Shown one piece after another: positions 24,251 to 32,530 of a DNA stretch of 64,000 nt. The notes beneath the pieces were generated by a model that ran no database searches, was not told where the DNA came from, and was given only the letters and a program-made list of their open reading frames with translations. The DNA comes from Chloroflexota bacterium (lineage in GTDB: Bacteria > Chloroflexota > Anaerolineae > JAAYZQ01). The translations under genes were made by a program, and so were the position numbers. Positions within the stretch are counted from its first letter, which is position 1, and the number at the start of each line of letters is the position of its first letter. Where the stretch lies: assembly GCA_018606645.1 (NCBI GenBank), contig JAGVRI010000006.1, positions 225,360 through 289,359 of the forward strand. The letters are read 5' to 3'.

Positions 24251-24661
24251 ATGATCGTCCTCAACTTCTCTCACCCCTTCACTGCCGAGCACGTTGCCCA
24301 AATTGAATGCCTCACCGGCCAGAAGATCGACCGGCTGATCGACGTACCCACCCAGATCGACCCGCAGCAGCCCCTGATTCCGCAGGTGGTGGCGCTGGCG
24401 GATGCGGCCGGCCTCACGCCGACCGACTGGCAGACCCTGCCCCTGCTGGTCAATCCGCCGTCGCTCAATTTCATCGCCGTGGCGTTGCTGGCCGAACTCC
24501 ACGGCCGGTGCGGATACTTTCCCGCCCACCTGCGCCTGCGACGGGCCGGTGGTCAGGTGGGCGACAGCGTAACCTTCGCCCAGCCAGGCCCACCTCAGTA
24601 CGAGGTGGCCGAAATCCTGGATCTTCAGGCCGTGCGCGAGGCTGCCCGCCGCCGACGTTGA
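24251..24661 (+). CDS. csx15: Csx15-family CRISPR accessory protein
   Basis: A 136-residue protein. MIVLNFSHPFT..H, QIECLTGQ, LLVNPPSLNFIAVALLAELHGRxGYFP and the final VAEILDLQAVREAARRRR match the Csx15 family as I remember it. Csx15 sits in type III loci and is thought to bind, and perhaps degrade, cyclic oligoadenylates to limit the response. The ATG at 24251 is 6 nt after GGAGGT; a GTG one codon upstream is less likely. It ends the CRISPR island. A 165-bp gap follows, carrying the heliorhodopsin promoter. Confidence 0.75.
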   Translation: MIVLNFSHPFTAEHVAQIECLTGQKIDRLIDVPTQIDPQQPLIPQVVALADAAGLTPTDWQTLPLLVNPPSLNFIAVALLAELHGRCGYFPAHLRLRRAGGQVGDSVTFAQPGPPQYEVAEILDLQAVREAARRRR

Positions 24662-24733
24662 CTAGTGAGCTTTGTTTTCCGTTCGCCGACAGTGGTACCT
24701 CATTAGAAATGCATAAAGAAAATGGACAAAATA

Positions 24734-24762
24734 TTGACAACACATGAAGACTCTGGTATACT
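24734..24762 (+). promoter_or_regulatory. Promoter of the heliorhodopsin gene
   Basis: TTGACA (24734-24739) and TATACT (24757-24762) are separated by 17 bp in an AT-rich patch. The 5' UTR is about 58 nt. Confidence 0.82.
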
Positions 24763-24826
24763 GTTGAATAGGTAGGTGTACAACCGTGCACCACCGGACA
24801 AACTACAGAACAAGGAGAAACCTGAC

Positions 24827-25633
24827 ATGTCGGCAAAACCTGCGATCCTCAGCCGAGGATCAGACGCACCAGCCAAGACCTACCAGGGACTGCGCCGGTT
24901 CAACCTGGTGATGGGCTTCCTGCACCTGTTGCAGGGCATCTTGATGATCGTGCTCAGCAACGACACCACCTACCCCATCTACACCAATTACCTCAAGTTC
25001 GATCTGGCCACCCGCAGCCTGGTGCCAGATCCCAGACTGGCCTACGAACTGCGCTTCGGCCCGGCCGTGGCTGCCTTCCTGCTGATCTCCGCCGTGGCCC
25101 ACTTTTCTCTGGCCACCTTCGGCTATGGTTGGTACGTCAAGAATCTCAAAAAGGGGATGAACCCTGCTCGCTTTTACGAGTATGCCCTCAGTTCATCGTT
25201 AATGATCGTCCTGATCGGGATGCTCGTGGGCGTGTGGGACCTCAGCACCATGATCGTGATGTTCGGCATCAACGCCATGATGAACCTCTTTGGCATCATG
25301 ATGGAACTGCACAACCAGACTACCGAGAAAACCAACTGGACCTCGTTCATCTATGGCTGCATCGCCGGGATCATCCCATGGGTCGTGATCGTCCTCTATT
25401 TTGGCAATGCCCTGGCCTCCGCTGGCGCCAAGCCGCCGGCCTTTGTGTACGCCATCATCCCCACCATCTTTGTCTTCTTTAACATCTTTGCCCTGAACAT
25501 GTTCCTTCAGTACAAGCAGGTCGGCCGCTGGAAAGACTACCTCTTCGGCGAGCGGGTCTATATCATTCTCAGCCTACTGGCCAAGACTGCGCTGGCCTGG
25601 ATGATCTTTGCCGGGACATTAGCCCCGGTGTAG
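24827..25633 (+). CDS. Heliorhodopsin
   Basis: A 268-residue seven-helix membrane protein starting at the ATG after AAGGAG. Diagnostic heliorhodopsin features: ARFYEYALSSSLM with the counterion Glu118 in helix 3, GINAMMNLFG in helix 4, and ERVYIILSLLAKTALAW with the retinal Schiff-base Lys253 in helix 7. Heliorhodopsins bind all-trans retinal and sit with the N-terminus inside the cell. They are light sensors or regulators of partner proteins, not ion pumps. No retinal-synthesis gene is in the window. It has its own promoter and hairpin terminator, so it appears monocistronic. Confidence 0.92.
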   Translation: MSAKPAILSRGSDAPAKTYQGLRRFNLVMGFLHLLQGILMIVLSNDTTYPIYTNYLKFDLATRSLVPDPRLAYELRFGPAVAAFLLISAVAHFSLATFGYGWYVKNLKKGMNPARFYEYALSSSLMIVLIGMLVGVWDLSTMIVMFGINAMMNLFGIMMELHNQTTEKTNWTSFIYGCIAGIIPWVVIVLYFGNALASAGAKPPAFVYAIIPTIFVFFNIFALNMFLQYKQVGRWKDYLFGERVYIILSLLAKTALAWMIFAGTLAPV

Positions 25634-25664
25634 AGCCGGTCTGCGTAAAGACCCAACCGCCTGA

Positions 25665-25694
25665 ACGGCCCCTGCGCCCTGTGCCAGGGGCCGT
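25665..25694 (+). terminator. Hairpin terminator after heliorhodopsin
   Basis: Ten-base arms 25665-25674 and 25685-25694 (ACGGCCCCTG / CAGGGGCCGT) pair perfectly around a 10-nt loop, 32 bp after the stop. Only a short T-run follows. Confidence 0.6.
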
Positions 25695-25727
25695 GTTCGA
25701 TCATGGCAAGAGAGACAATCGGGCGCA

Positions 25728-25756
25728 TTGCCAGGAAGACAAAACTGTGGTATCAT
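25728..25756 (+). promoter_or_regulatory. Promoter of the EamA/YkoP pair
   Basis: TTGCCA (25728-25733) and TATCAT (25751-25756) have a 17-bp spacer, 35 bp before the ATG at 25792. Confidence 0.65.
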
Positions 25757-25791
25757 CCCCTGCACCAAAACCAATTCATCCGGGGGGAACG

Positions 25792-26172
25792 ATGCTCAAA
25801 CGGTACGATGTCGCACAGAGCCGGCTGACCACCCAGAGCTGGGCCATCGTCGGCGCTCTGACCGCTGCCAACCTGCTCTTCAATATCGTGGCCAATGCCA
25901 GTTTCAAGGTCTCAGCCGACAGTCGTACCTGGCGCGATTTCCTGTTCTGGCAAATCGTGGGCAACCTGGCAGGACTGATCACCGTCCTGACGCTGACCGG
26001 TCTGCTGCGCTATCTGCCCCTCCACGTCGCGTTTCCTCTGACCACCGGATTGATGGTCATCGGCGTGCAGGTGGGAGCCGCCCACTGGCTCTTCCAGGAG
26101 TCGATCGCCCCCGGCCAATGGATCGGGACCGGGCTCGTGGTGGCTGGCATCCTGCTCATCGGGACCCGCTAG
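25792..26172 (+). CDS. Small multidrug/EamA-like four-helix membrane protein
   Basis: A 126-residue protein from the ATG 5 nt after GGGGGGAA. Four hydrophobic helices are visible, ending GTGLVVAGILLIGTR as in EamA/SMR transporters. The NANASFKVSAD stretch in helix 1 resembles the half-size EamA-like lipid/undecaprenyl carrier or SMR group. Such proteins usually work as dimers. It is followed after 2 nt by the YkoP-like gene, suggesting a joint role at the envelope. Substrate is unknown. Confidence 0.7.
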   Translation: MLKRYDVAQSRLTTQSWAIVGALTAANLLFNIVANASFKVSADSRTWRDFLFWQIVGNLAGLITVLTLTGLLRYLPLHVAFPLTTGLMVIGVQVGAAHWLFQESIAPGQWIGTGLVVAGILLIGTR

Positions 26173-26174
26173 CG

Positions 26175-26765
26175 ATGCGGGCCCTGATCCGTGGGCTGGA
26201 TGCCCTCCTCCGCCGTGCTGGTGGCGTGTTCGAGTTTTCCACCCACCCGGATTGCATCCTCCGCCTGCAGGTCGGCCGCGCCAGCCACCCATTCGCACTT
26301 GCCGATGGGGTCAAGGTCCAGAGGGGCGACCCGATCCTGCTCCTCCACCTGTGGAACGAACGGGTCCCATCGTTCGGTCCGGCTGGCCCGGACCTCGCCT
26401 GGGCTGTCCAGGCCTATCGCAGGTTTAGGACTTCGTTGGGTGAAGCCGCGCGCTGGATGGAGGAACAGCCGGATCAGCTTGGCATCCGGGCGGTAGGCGG
26501 GGCCACCGTCCTTGCCTTTTCCGGCGACAGCGATACGGGAGCCGAGGTGCTGAAACGGCTGGGTTTTGAGCTATTGCCTTATCGCAACCCGCTCGGGCGC
26601 TTTGGCGAGTTTTGGGAAAACCTCTATACGCTGGCCCTCATGTGGACCTATAACCCGGCCAGCGCACGCCACCGCCCCCTGTCCAGAATGCAGCGCGCCG
26701 AGATGTGGATGTCCGCCCAACGGTTCCTGGAGCGGTACGGGTCCCATCCTGCGGCCACGCCCTGA
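26175..26765 (+). CDS. YkoP-like domain protein
   Basis: A 196-residue soluble protein. LxVGRASHPFALADGVKVQRGDPILLLHLWNERVP and the later GFELLPYRNPLGRFGEFWENLY recall the YkoP-like domain found beside polysaccharide deacetylases and glycosyltransferases in Firmicutes. No catalytic motif is recognised. It is translated 2 nt after the EamA-like gene and is convergent with the saccharopine-dehydrogenase-like gene. Assignment is from motif memory. Confidence 0.55.
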   Translation: MRALIRGLDALLRRAGGVFEFSTHPDCILRLQVGRASHPFALADGVKVQRGDPILLLHLWNERVPSFGPAGPDLAWAVQAYRRFRTSLGEAARWMEEQPDQLGIRAVGGATVLAFSGDSDTGAEVLKRLGFELLPYRNPLGRFGEFWENLYTLALMWTYNPASARHRPLSRMQRAEMWMSAQRFLERYGSHPAATP

Positions 26766-26779
26766 ACTACCCTCGGCTC

Positions 26780-27949
26780 TCAAATGAACTCGGTCACCGA
26801 TACCTGAGTTGGAATGCCCCGCTTCTCCAGTTCCTTGAAAAAGGGTAGCGGATCGATAACCGCTTCAGGGGGATAGACTCCCGGCGGTATCCGTCCTTCT
26901 GCCAGCCATTGCGCCGCGATCGACGGCGCCACCCCGGTGGGTAACGAACCTTTGACCGTCAGAGTGCCCAGCCGGTAGAGGACCGGTTTGCCCTCCCGGG
27001 TGCCTCGGACCTCGGTCACGATCTCCTTCGTCCAGTCAGGTGGCTGATTCCTGGGCGGTTCCAGGAATGAAGCGATCGGCGGCACATATCCGCTCAACAG
27101 TGTGACCATCAGTTCGCGGGGGACGACCGAGACCCCGCCGACCTGCACCGGCTCCCGGCTCGCAAACCCCAGGTCGGCCAGCACCTTGACCTTCTCCACC
27201 GTTTCCGGCGCCATCCCCCAGTAGTTGATCTTGAAGACGCACTCACGGATTCCCTTTTTTTGAAAGGTCAGGGGCAACGTGGCCACTTCGGAATGGAGGG
27301 AAAGGTGCATCGGCAACAAACCAATCGGCGGCGTAAACCAGTAGTCTTCGAATTCGCTCAGCGGCTCACAGGCCAGGAATTTGCCGTCACGGAAGACCAT
27401 CGGCGGCAAGGTCAGTTCATCGAGGATGGTAGCCACCGCATAGCTAAACACCACCTGATCCGGCGGCGGGGGCTTGATGCCATCGTAGATGCGGATCGAT
27501 TCGATCGTGTCCAGCCGATCGGCCGCGTACCGGCTTTGGACGTTGGGGACGCCGGGGGCGCTGCCCATCCCCAGCACGGCGCTGATCCCCGCCGCTTTGT
27601 ACCGCTCGTGCCACTCCAACTGCTTGCGCGTAGTGTGGAACAATCCCCCCAGATCGGTGTAGGAAACCCGGGCCTCCAGGCAGGCGCTCATCACCTCCAG
27701 GTTCATATAGTACACCGTGGCATTCAGGCAGCAATCAGCCCCCCGCAGCACGCGCACCAGCGCCTCGTGGTCCCGAGCGTTCACTTGAACCACCGAGAGC
27801 CTGGCCCTGCCGAGGTAGTCGGCCACCTCTTCCGCTCGCTCGCGGTCCAGGTCGGCGATCACCACCTCATCAACCGCCTCACTACGGGCCAGGTCGCTTG
27901 TGGCGAGGCAGCCCATCATCCCCGCCCCACCCAGCACGACAATCCTCAT
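26780..27949 (-). CDS. Saccharopine dehydrogenase-family oxidoreductase
   Basis: A 389-residue protein with an N-terminal Rossmann NAD(P) site (VVLGGAGMMG, then IADLDRERA). The remainder has the saccharopine-dehydrogenase-like fold with YTDLGG and GMGSAPGVPN. Family members carry out lysine/saccharopine interconversion or related carboxyl-amine chemistry, or are uncharacterised. It is transcribed 24 bp after the aldehyde:ferredoxin oxidoreductase gene on the minus strand, so the two probably share a pathway. The exact substrate cannot be read from sequence. Confidence 0.8.
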   Translation of the reverse strand: MRIVVLGGAGMMGCLATSDLARSEAVDEVVIADLDRERAEEVADYLGRARLSVVQVNARDHEALVRVLRGADCCLNATVYYMNLEVMSACLEARVSYTDLGGLFHTTRKQLEWHERYKAAGISAVLGMGSAPGVPNVQSRYAADRLDTIESIRIYDGIKPPPPDQVVFSYAVATILDELTLPPMVFRDGKFLACEPLSEFEDYWFTPPIGLLPMHLSLHSEVATLPLTFQKKGIRECVFKINYWGMAPETVEKVKVLADLGFASREPVQVGGVSVVPRELMVTLLSGYVPPIASFLEPPRNQPPDWTKEIVTEVRGTREGKPVLYRLGTLTVKGSLPTGVAPSIAAQWLAEGRIPPGVYPPEAVIDPLPFFKELEKRGIPTQVSVTEFI

Positions 27950-27973
27950 GCTCCTGTTCTCCCTTATGTCGAA

Positions 27974-29857
27974 TTACAGCAACTTGTCCAGTTCCAGTTC
28001 GCGCAGGCATTCATCCGTGGGCGCCCCGTTCTCGGCATCCCACTTCATCAGCTCATAAAACCGCCGCCGGGCCCACAGGAAATCCTCCTCACTGATACCG
28101 ATGCCGGCCAGCGGCCCGCTCTCGAACGCGGTCATCACCCGCTTCGGCAACCGATCGTCGGCGGCGGTGAACCCCTCGCGCAAGTTGAACAGGCGCGCCA
28201 GCGTCTGCGCCCGCGCCCCTACCGCCAGCACGTCGCGCACTCCATATTCCACCCCGGTTACCCCGGAAAGGGCGTCAGCCAGGTGCGCATACTCGTAGCA
28301 GTAGAACTGGCAGATCAAGGCGCAGTCCAAAAAGTGCGCCCAATTCACTTCATGATAGAAAATCTGCATCTTTTCTTCGTTCAGTACAGGGAGCGGAACG
28401 GGACCGATCGGTTTCTCCAAGATCGCGTTCACCCGGTGCAGCCCATCCCCTTCCTGGGCGTACTCGGTGTCGTGCATGTTCATCTGATGGTCGGCCCCAA
28501 CCGGAGCGACGGCATAGCCAACCCCCATCGCCGGCTTCAGTCGTGGCTCGTGCATCGGTAGCTCCTGGCCCTTGATGGTCAGGTTAAAGGGCTCCGAAGC
28601 GGGTCCGAACCGGGCGCTCATCCGCGCCACCCCCTGGGCCATGACATCGCCGAACCCCTCCCGCCGGGCGATCTCTTCCACGGCGCGCACCAGCCGCTCG
28701 CCATCGCCCCAGCGGAACTCCACCCCGCCGGTATCGGCCCGGGTGAGGACGCCTCGCTCAAAGCATTCCATCACGAAGGCAATGCTCATGCCGGTGGAGA
28801 TGGCATCCAGTCCGTAGGCATTGCACAGCTCATTGGCCTTGAGCACAGCCAGGTTGTCCCTCACATCGCAGCAGGAGCCGAGAGCTGCCATCGCCTCATA
28901 CTCGGCCCCGCCATAGACCGGGTCCAGTCGGCGGTAGGGATCGGGGTCCTCATGCTGAAATACCTGCTTGCAACGCACCGGGCACCCCTGACAGGTATCC
29001 CGTCCCTTAAGGAACATCTCATAGTTCCGCTCGCCGCTCAGCAGTTCCGGATGGTCAAAGGTCGGCTTGCCAAAGTTGCGTGTCGGCAGGCCGCCCAGGG
29101 GAGCCAGGCCCATCACTCCGTCCTGGGTCCCTCGCCCGATCCCTTCAGCCGCCCAGCCCATCATCTCTTTATAGTTCTCGCCCAGCCAGCGGGCTACCCG
29201 GGTGACCCGCGCTCGGTCGGCCACCGCCAGATCGCCCGTGCCGCGCACCGCTACCGCCTTCAGGTTCTTGGAACCCATCACTGCGCCAAGCCCGTTGCGC
29301 CCGGCCGCCCGGTTCAAGTCATGAATCACCGCCGCATAAAGCACCCCATTCTCCCCGGCCGGGCCGATCTGGGCTACCCGCACCCGCTCATCCTGCAATT
29401 CGGCGCGGATCGCTGCCTGGGTCGGGGCCGTGGTCAGTCCCCATAGGTGATCCGCCGGGCGGACCTCGACTTGACCATCATGAATCCACAAATACACCGG
29501 CGACGGCGCCCGCCCATGGATGACCAGCGCATCGTAGCCAGCCCGCTTGAACTCGTGGCCCCACCAGCCGCCCACCTCCGAGCTACCCAGCGCGCCGCTG
29601 AGGGGCGATTTTCCACCCACCCCATGGCGTCCTGCACCGGGCAGGTTGGTACCCTGCAAGATACCAGGCGCAAAGATCAACAGGTTGTCCGGGCCAAGGG
29701 GGTCGATCCGCGGAGGCAGGTCCCGCAGGAGCAAATAGGAAACCAGTGCCCGTCCACCGACCAGCAGCCGATACAGGTCATCCGCGGGCTGCTCAACCTC
29801 GATGCGACCCGATGTGAGGTCGACGTGAAGAATCTTGCCGTGCGTGCCACCAAGCAT
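27974..29857 (-). CDS. Aldehyde:ferredoxin oxidoreductase (tungsten enzyme family)
   Basis: A 627-residue protein of normal family length. The start at 29857 (GGAGGGA 5 nt upstream) gives the typical N-terminus GGTHGKILHVDL. Visible signatures are GGRALVSYLLL, GVGGKSPLSGALGSSEVGGWWG, AGRNGLGAVMGSKNLKAVAV (pterin-binding region), and the [4Fe-4S] ligands CQGCPVRC with a later Cys in GLDA...C. Family members oxidise aldehydes to acids with ferredoxin as acceptor using a tungsten-bispterin centre. It suggests anaerobic or facultative metabolism. It leads the operon with the saccharopine-dehydrogenase-like gene. Confidence 0.92.
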   Translation of the reverse strand: MLGGTHGKILHVDLTSGRIEVEQPADDLYRLLVGGRALVSYLLLRDLPPRIDPLGPDNLLIFAPGILQGTNLPGAGRHGVGGKSPLSGALGSSEVGGWWGHEFKRAGYDALVIHGRAPSPVYLWIHDGQVEVRPADHLWGLTTAPTQAAIRAELQDERVRVAQIGPAGENGVLYAAVIHDLNRAAGRNGLGAVMGSKNLKAVAVRGTGDLAVADRARVTRVARWLGENYKEMMGWAAEGIGRGTQDGVMGLAPLGGLPTRNFGKPTFDHPELLSGERNYEMFLKGRDTCQGCPVRCKQVFQHEDPDPYRRLDPVYGGAEYEAMAALGSCCDVRDNLAVLKANELCNAYGLDAISTGMSIAFVMECFERGVLTRADTGGVEFRWGDGERLVRAVEEIARREGFGDVMAQGVARMSARFGPASEPFNLTIKGQELPMHEPRLKPAMGVGYAVAPVGADHQMNMHDTEYAQEGDGLHRVNAILEKPIGPVPLPVLNEEKMQIFYHEVNWAHFLDCALICQFYCYEYAHLADALSGVTGVEYGVRDVLAVGARAQTLARLFNLREGFTAADDRLPKRVMTAFESGPLAGIGISEEDFLWARRRFYELMKWDAENGAPTDECLRELELDKLL

Positions 29858-29942
29858 GTCCGTCCCTCCGAGGTAATGATGGCTAATGATACCATGAACC
29901 GGACAAAAGGTCAAATGCCTTGTCGAAATCCCGACCAGTGGG

Positions 29943-29971
29943 TTGCCATCATCCTGGTTTAATGGTATAAT
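29943..29971 (+). promoter_or_regulatory. Promoter of the C11 peptidase gene
   Basis: TTGCCA (29943-29948) and TATAAT (29966-29971) are separated by 17 bp, with the ATG at 30020 after GGAGAG. Confidence 0.75.
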
Positions 29972-30019
29972 AGACTATGGATTATCAGCGCCTGGAGCCC
30001 AGGCAGAGGAGAGTGTACA

Positions 30020-32512
30020 ATGCCCGAAAAGAAAGTGCAGGTCAGGCGTCGCCGGCGCGCCGAACCGTCCGGTGAACGCGAACGGGCCGAAGCCCCGCGC
30101 CGTGGAGAACGGGAAGCTCCCGAGGAAGCAGCCAGACCCACCGGCCAGACGGCTCCTAGCGTTCCCAGCGGAGCCGCCCCCCAGATTCCAATCGGTGACC
30201 TGCTCCAACTGCTGACCAGCGGCAAACTGCCGCTGCCGGTGATCGTTGGTATTCTCGGCCTCCTGGCCATCTGTGTCTGCCTTTATGTCTTTGTCCTGAG
30301 CCCACCATGGCCCGGGGAAGAGGTAGCCCTGCCCGCTGCCACCCAGCCAGAGTTGGCGGTCCAGGTGACCACCCAGCCTCAGGTCCTGCCCCAGGCCACC
30401 ACGCCGGTCAGGCCGACGCGGACGCCCAAGCCGTCCACACCGCCCGCCGTGTCCGCAGGGAAAGGGCAGACCTGGCTCGTGATGCTGTACCAGGATGCCG
30501 ACGACAAGGTGCTGGAGCAAGACATTTACGTCGACCTGAACGAGGCAGAGCGCGTCGGTTCCAACGAACGGGTCCACATTGTATCCCAGGTGGACCGCTA
30601 CCGGGCCGGTTATCGTGGGGACGGCGACTGGTCCTCCACCAAGCGCTTTTATATTACACTCGACCCCGATCTAAAAACCGTGTCGTCTCAGGAAATCGCC
30701 GATCTAGGCGAGGTGAATATGGCCGATGGCGACACGCTGGTCGATTTCGTCACCTGGGCCATCGGCGCCTTTCCGGCAGACAGGCATGTGCTGATCCTGT
30801 CGGATCACGGCATGGGCTGGCCCGGTGGCTGGACCGATCCGGCACCCGGCGGCCGAGGCGATCACAATGTTCCGCTGGCGGCCATGGGGGACGAGCTGTT
30901 CCTGATGGAACTGGACGAAGCCCTGCAAGAGATCCGTGACCGGACTGGGCTGGGTCAATTTGAGGTGATCGGCCTCGATGCCTGTCTGATGGGGCATCTC
31001 GAAGTCTTGGATGCACTGGCGCCTCACGCTCGCTACGCAGTCGCCTCCCAGGAAACGGAACCGGCCCTGGGCTGGGCCTATACCAGCTTTCTCAGCGCAT
31101 TGCGCGACAATCCCGACATGGACGGCGCGGAATTGAGCCGCCTCATCGTGGAGAGCTACATCCAAGAGGATCAGCGCATCGTGGATGATGAGGCCCGCAC
31201 CGAATTCTTGATGCGCGGCTCGCCCATTTACAGCCTCTTTGGCCTGCCGACCGCCGAACAACTGGCGCAGCGGATGCAAGACAGCGTAACGCTGTCCGCA
31301 GTGGACCTGCAGCAGATCCCGGCGCTGATGAGCCAGGTCAATCAACTGGCCTACGCCCTCCAGGGAGCCAGTCAGAAGAACGTAGCCAAGGCTCGGTCGT
31401 ATGCTCAATCGTTCACCAGCGTCTTTGGTCAGGAGGTGCCTCCTTCGTACCTTGACCTGGGTCACCTGGCTCAGTTGCTGAAAGCGGAAAGCGGCAGCCG
31501 GGACGTGTCCAGCGCAGCCGACGGCGTGTTGGCTACCCTGGAGCAGGCGGTCATTGCCGAGAAGCACGGAGCCAAAAAGCCGGCAGCCCATGGCATCTCC
31601 ATCTACTTCCCTAATTCCCAACTCTACCAGTCACCCTACGCCGGCCACTCCTCCTACACCACTGTCGCCAATCGTTTTGCCGCCGAATCGTTGTGGGACG
31701 ACTTTTTGAACTACCACTACACCGGCAAGCAGTTTGAGCTCGGAGCCGGTGCCATCGCCGTGCCGGAAAAGGGAGCGACCATCGTCGGCCCAGGAGCCGG
31801 TAGAATCGAGGTATCCCCCATCCGGCTTTCCGCCAAGCGGGTTGCTCCGGGCGAAACGATTGTCTTCAGCGCCGATATTCGCGGCACAAACGTTGGTTAT
31901 GTGCTCTTTTTCACCGGCTTTTACGATCGGGATGCCAACTCGATCTTTGTGGCCGACATGGACTACCTGGAGAGTGACGATACCCGCGAAATTAACGGCG
32001 TGTACTACCCCGATTGGGGGGAGGAGGGCGAGTTCACCATCGAGTTCGAGTGGGAGCCGGTCGTCTTTGCCATCAACGATGGAGTGGGCTCGGTGGTGGC
32101 CCTCTTTAACCCAGAGGTCTATGGAGCGTCGCCCGAGCAGGCAGTCTATACGGTGGAGGGGATCTATACCTACGCCGATGGCGGCGAATCGCGCTACGCT
32201 CGCCTCTATTTCAGCAATGGCAAGTTGACCCAGGTCTTTGGCTACACGGGAGAGAATGGAACCGGGGCACCCCGCGAGATCATCCCCAGCGTCGGCGACA
32301 CCTTCACCGTCTTGAACAAGTGGCTGGACCTCGATGAGCGGGGAAATCTGAAGCGGACGGTCACGCTGGCCGGCGACACGCTGACTTTTGGAGATAAGAC
32401 CTTTTCATGGGAAGAACTGGATGCGGCCGCCGGCCAGTACGTCGTCGGGTTTATTGTGCAGGACCTGGACGGCAACGCTTACCAATCGTTCGATATGGTG
32501 ACAGTGGAATGA
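30020..32512 (+). CDS. Membrane-anchored clostripain-family (C11) cysteine peptidase
   Basis: An 830-residue protein. Residues 1-70 are basic and disordered, and one transmembrane helix at about 75-95 places the rest outside. The peptidase C11 domain starts near 150 (TWLVMLYQDADD) with catalytic H263 in LSDHGMGW and C322 in GLDACLMGHLE, spaced as in clostripain. A beta-rich C-terminal region of about 270 residues follows. Clostripain cleaves after Arg and can self-process. Bacterial homologues act as surface or secreted proteases of unknown targets. It is followed by a HAD gene 18 bp downstream. Confidence 0.85.
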   Translation: MPEKKVQVRRRRRAEPSGERERAEAPRRGEREAPEEAARPTGQTAPSVPSGAAPQIPIGDLLQLLTSGKLPLPVIVGILGLLAICVCLYVFVLSPPWPGEEVALPAATQPELAVQVTTQPQVLPQATTPVRPTRTPKPSTPPAVSAGKGQTWLVMLYQDADDKVLEQDIYVDLNEAERVGSNERVHIVSQVDRYRAGYRGDGDWSSTKRFYITLDPDLKTVSSQEIADLGEVNMADGDTLVDFVTWAIGAFPADRHVLILSDHGMGWPGGWTDPAPGGRGDHNVPLAAMGDELFLMELDEALQEIRDRTGLGQFEVIGLDACLMGHLEVLDALAPHARYAVASQETEPALGWAYTSFLSALRDNPDMDGAELSRLIVESYIQEDQRIVDDEARTEFLMRGSPIYSLFGLPTAEQLAQRMQDSVTLSAVDLQQIPALMSQVNQLAYALQGASQKNVAKARSYAQSFTSVFGQEVPPSYLDLGHLAQLLKAESGSRDVSSAADGVLATLEQAVIAEKHGAKKPAAHGISIYFPNSQLYQSPYAGHSSYTTVANRFAAESLWDDFLNYHYTGKQFELGAGAIAVPEKGATIVGPGAGRIEVSPIRLSAKRVAPGETIVFSADIRGTNVGYVLFFTGFYDRDANSIFVADMDYLESDDTREINGVYYPDWGEEGEFTIEFEWEPVVFAINDGVGSVVALFNPEVYGASPEQAVYTVEGIYTYADGGESRYARLYFSNGKLTQVFGYTGENGTGAPREIIPSVGDTFTVLNKWLDLDERGNLKRTVTLAGDTLTFGDKTFSWEELDAAAGQYVVGFIVQDLDGNAYQSFDMVTVE

Positions 32513-32530
32513 GCCTCGAGAGTTCGGACC

